This document shows positions 4,834-5,629 of a DNA stretch of 5,629 nt, one piece after another (the stretch's first letter is position 1; every line of letters starts with the position of its first letter). Location of the stretch: the NCBI GenBank assembly GCA_038232215.1, contig JBBSIG010000171.1:1-5629 (forward strand), given 5' to 3'. The position numbers were made by a program, and so were the translations under genes. The stretch comes from JBBSIG01 sp038232215. GTDB taxonomy: Bacteria; Actinomycetota; Thermoleophilia; Gaiellales; Gaiellaceae. Below the pieces are notes generated by a model. It had not been told where the DNA came from, made no database searches, and saw nothing but the letters and a program-made list of their open reading frames with translations.

Positions 4834-4839
4834 AGTGTA
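4834..4839 (-). promoter_or_regulatory. -10 box for leaderless gene at 4827
   Basis: On the minus strand TACACT (4839 to 4834) is followed by 6 bases and then GTG 4827. The -10 to start distance places transcription initiation on the G of the start codon. No clear -35 box is seen. Confidence 0.55.
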
Positions 4840-4856
4840 GACCCCCCGCTGGGGTC
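4840..4856. promoter_or_regulatory. Dyad next to the divergent promoter, operator-like
   Basis: GACCCC (4840-4845) and GGGGTC (4851-4856) form 6-base arms around CCGCT. The dyad touches the minus-strand -10 box and lies between two divergent genes, where a regulator could bind. No known operator consensus was recognised. Confidence 0.3.
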
Positions 4857-4893
4857 GAATCCGCCTGCATCGGGCTCGGAGGCCGGGTTCGGC

Positions 4894-4899
4894 GATACT
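4894..4899 (+). promoter_or_regulatory. Possible -10 box for the GAF-domain gene
   Basis: GATACT, the same hexamer as the minus-strand box at 4286-4281, lies 13 bases before ATG 4913. It would start transcription near 4906. Confidence 0.35.
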
Positions 4900-4912
4900 G
4901 ACTGCGTCCGCG

Positions 4913-5629
4913 ATGGTGGTCGAGCGCCCTCAGCCGAGCCGCGAGCGCACCGAGAATACTGCGGGGAGCCCGGGGATGGCTCTCGCCGCGCTCGCCGAGG
5001 CCGGGAGTGCTCTCGACCGCGGTGACGTACCGCAGGAGGTGCTCGACGCGATCGCGCGCGCGGCGGCGCTGGCGGCGGCGGCAGACGTCGTCGTCGTGCG
5101 AGTCGTGGAAAGGCGCGAGGCGCTGCTGGTAGCCCGGGCCGTCCACGCTCCGTCCGCGGCGCTCGCCGCCGAGCTCGTCGGCACGCGGTTTCCGCTCGCG
5201 GAGCTCCCGCAGCAGGAGGTGACGCGTCTCGGCGACCTGCCGGCCGAGTGCCGGCGCGCGGCCGAGCGTGCCGCCGCGCGGACGGCGCTTCAGATTCCGT
5301 TCGCCGGGCCCGAGACTCCGCTCGGCAGTCTCGAGCTCTACCGGGAGGCGGCGACCTTCTCCCGGGAGGAGCGAGCAGCCGCGCATGTCGCGGCGACACT
5401 GCTCGGAGCCACCGTCCGTTTCCTGGACCACGGCGACGAGGCCGCCGACGGGGAGGCCGACGGGCTCGAGCTCGCGGGCGAGGCGCTCGCGGCCGCCTAC
5501 GACGTCGATCGAGTCGGCGCGCAGATCGCCCGCCTCGCCGCCCGGTCGGCCGGCGCTCGCGGAGCGCGCCTGTGGCGGGGCGGCGAGACCCTCTCCTGCG
5601 TGGCGGCGTTCGGCACCGTGGCCGCACCC
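4913..5629 (+). CDS. GAF-domain protein, N-terminal part (runs off the window)
   Basis: The frame is open from ATG 4913 to the right edge, 239 codons with no stop. A flexible charged lead (1-21) is followed by what looks like a GAF sensor domain (about 25-170). It begins with helix ALAEAGSALDRGDVPQEVLDAIARAAALAA, then strand VVVVRVV (59-65), and near the end TALQIPFAGPETPLGSLELYR (124-144), where the pattern of a strand, Gly and SLELY is typical of GAF domains, followed by FSREERAAAHVAATLLGATV (149-168). A second, similar domain seems to begin at about 184 (LELAGEALAAAYDVDRVGAQIARLAAR) and reaches GARLWRGGETLSCVAAFG at the edge. Tandem GAF domains commonly precede a histidine kinase, PP2C phosphatase or cyclase output, so a signalling protein is likely; the output lies outside. 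ATG 4976 with GGGGAG seven bases upstream is a strong alternative start. Confidence 0.78.
   Translation, partial: MVVERPQPSRERTENTAGSPGMALAALAEAGSALDRGDVPQEVLDAIARAAALAAAADVVVVRVVERREALLVARAVHAPSAALAAELVGTRFPLAELPQQEVTRLGDLPAECRRAAERAAARTALQIPFAGPETPLGSLELYREAATFSREERAAAHVAATLLGATVRFLDHGDEAADGEADGLELAGEALAAAYDVDRVGAQIARLAARSAGARGARLWRGGETLSCVAAFGTVAAP
4963..4968 (+). promoter_or_regulatory. Ribosome binding site for alternative GAF-gene start
   Basis: GGGGAG is spaced 7 bases from the in-frame ATG 4976. ATG 4913 has no such signal. A start here removes the 21-residue low-complexity lead and leaves the predicted GAF domain intact. Confidence 0.5.

Noticed and set aside
4307..5431. 374-codon minus-strand open frame across the zinc-ribbon, 4600-4827 and GAF genes
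   Set aside because: Arg/Pro/Gly-rich composition with no domain, and it covers three better-supported genes in both orientations. It is typical of GC-rich shadow frames.
1..5629. Search for tRNA, rRNA, CRISPR, transposase, phage or toxin-antitoxin content
   Set aside because: No repeat-spacer arrays, tRNA-like cloverleaf, rRNA segments or mobile-element proteins were seen on either strand. The small genes lack recognisable toxin or antitoxin motifs.

Overview
The window is very GC-rich, densely coding DNA with almost no non-coding space. The order eno (3' end) - pyk - ftsB/divIC-like - DUF501 points to an actinobacterium, because an enolase/FtsB-like/DUF501 cluster is a hallmark of that phylum. 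Pyruvate kinase sitting between enolase and ftsB, together with several small lineage-type membrane proteins, suggests a deep-branching class such as Thermoleophilia (Gaiellales/Solirubrobacterales). The class assignment is inference from context and protein style. No rRNA, tRNA, CRISPR array, insertion sequence or phage gene was seen.

Layout. Positions 2-166 are the C-terminal end of enolase. Pyruvate kinase (268-1683), an FtsB/DivIC-like divisome protein (1742-2092) and a DUF501 protein (2082-2585) follow in the same direction. The last two overlap by 11 bases. A GC-rich palindrome and hairpin (2585-2618) probably end that unit. A new promoter then drives an unrecognised soluble alpha-helical protein (2645-2959), coupled by a 4-base overlap to a one-pass membrane protein (2956-3222). 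Next is a complete PAP2-family phosphatase (3347-3850). Its 3' end overlaps by 65 bases a convergent four-helix membrane protein (3786-4292, minus). A compact shared promoter region separates that gene from a plus-strand zinc-ribbon protein (4337-4579). This in turn converges on a small basic one-pass membrane protein (4600-4827, minus). From 4913 a GAF-domain protein runs off the right edge.

How it fits together. The left half is conserved housekeeping: the last two steps of glycolysis (2-phosphoglycerate to PEP to pyruvate) beside a divisome subunit. The right half is a patchwork of short, mostly membrane-associated genes with alternating orientation and very short gaps. One regulatory habit recurs. 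Three genes have a -10-like TANNNT box 6-7 bases before a GTG start and no Shine-Dalgarno sequence, which suggests leaderless mRNAs; a fourth candidate has the related box GATACT. Other genes (ftsB, zinc ribbon, PAP2, perhaps the GAF gene) have purine-rich ribosome binding sites. I found no clear new defence, mobile or biosynthetic system. The points most worth checking are the leaderless-start pattern, the shared divergent promoter near 4280, the ambiguous PAP2 start and the K+-independence signature of the pyruvate kinase.
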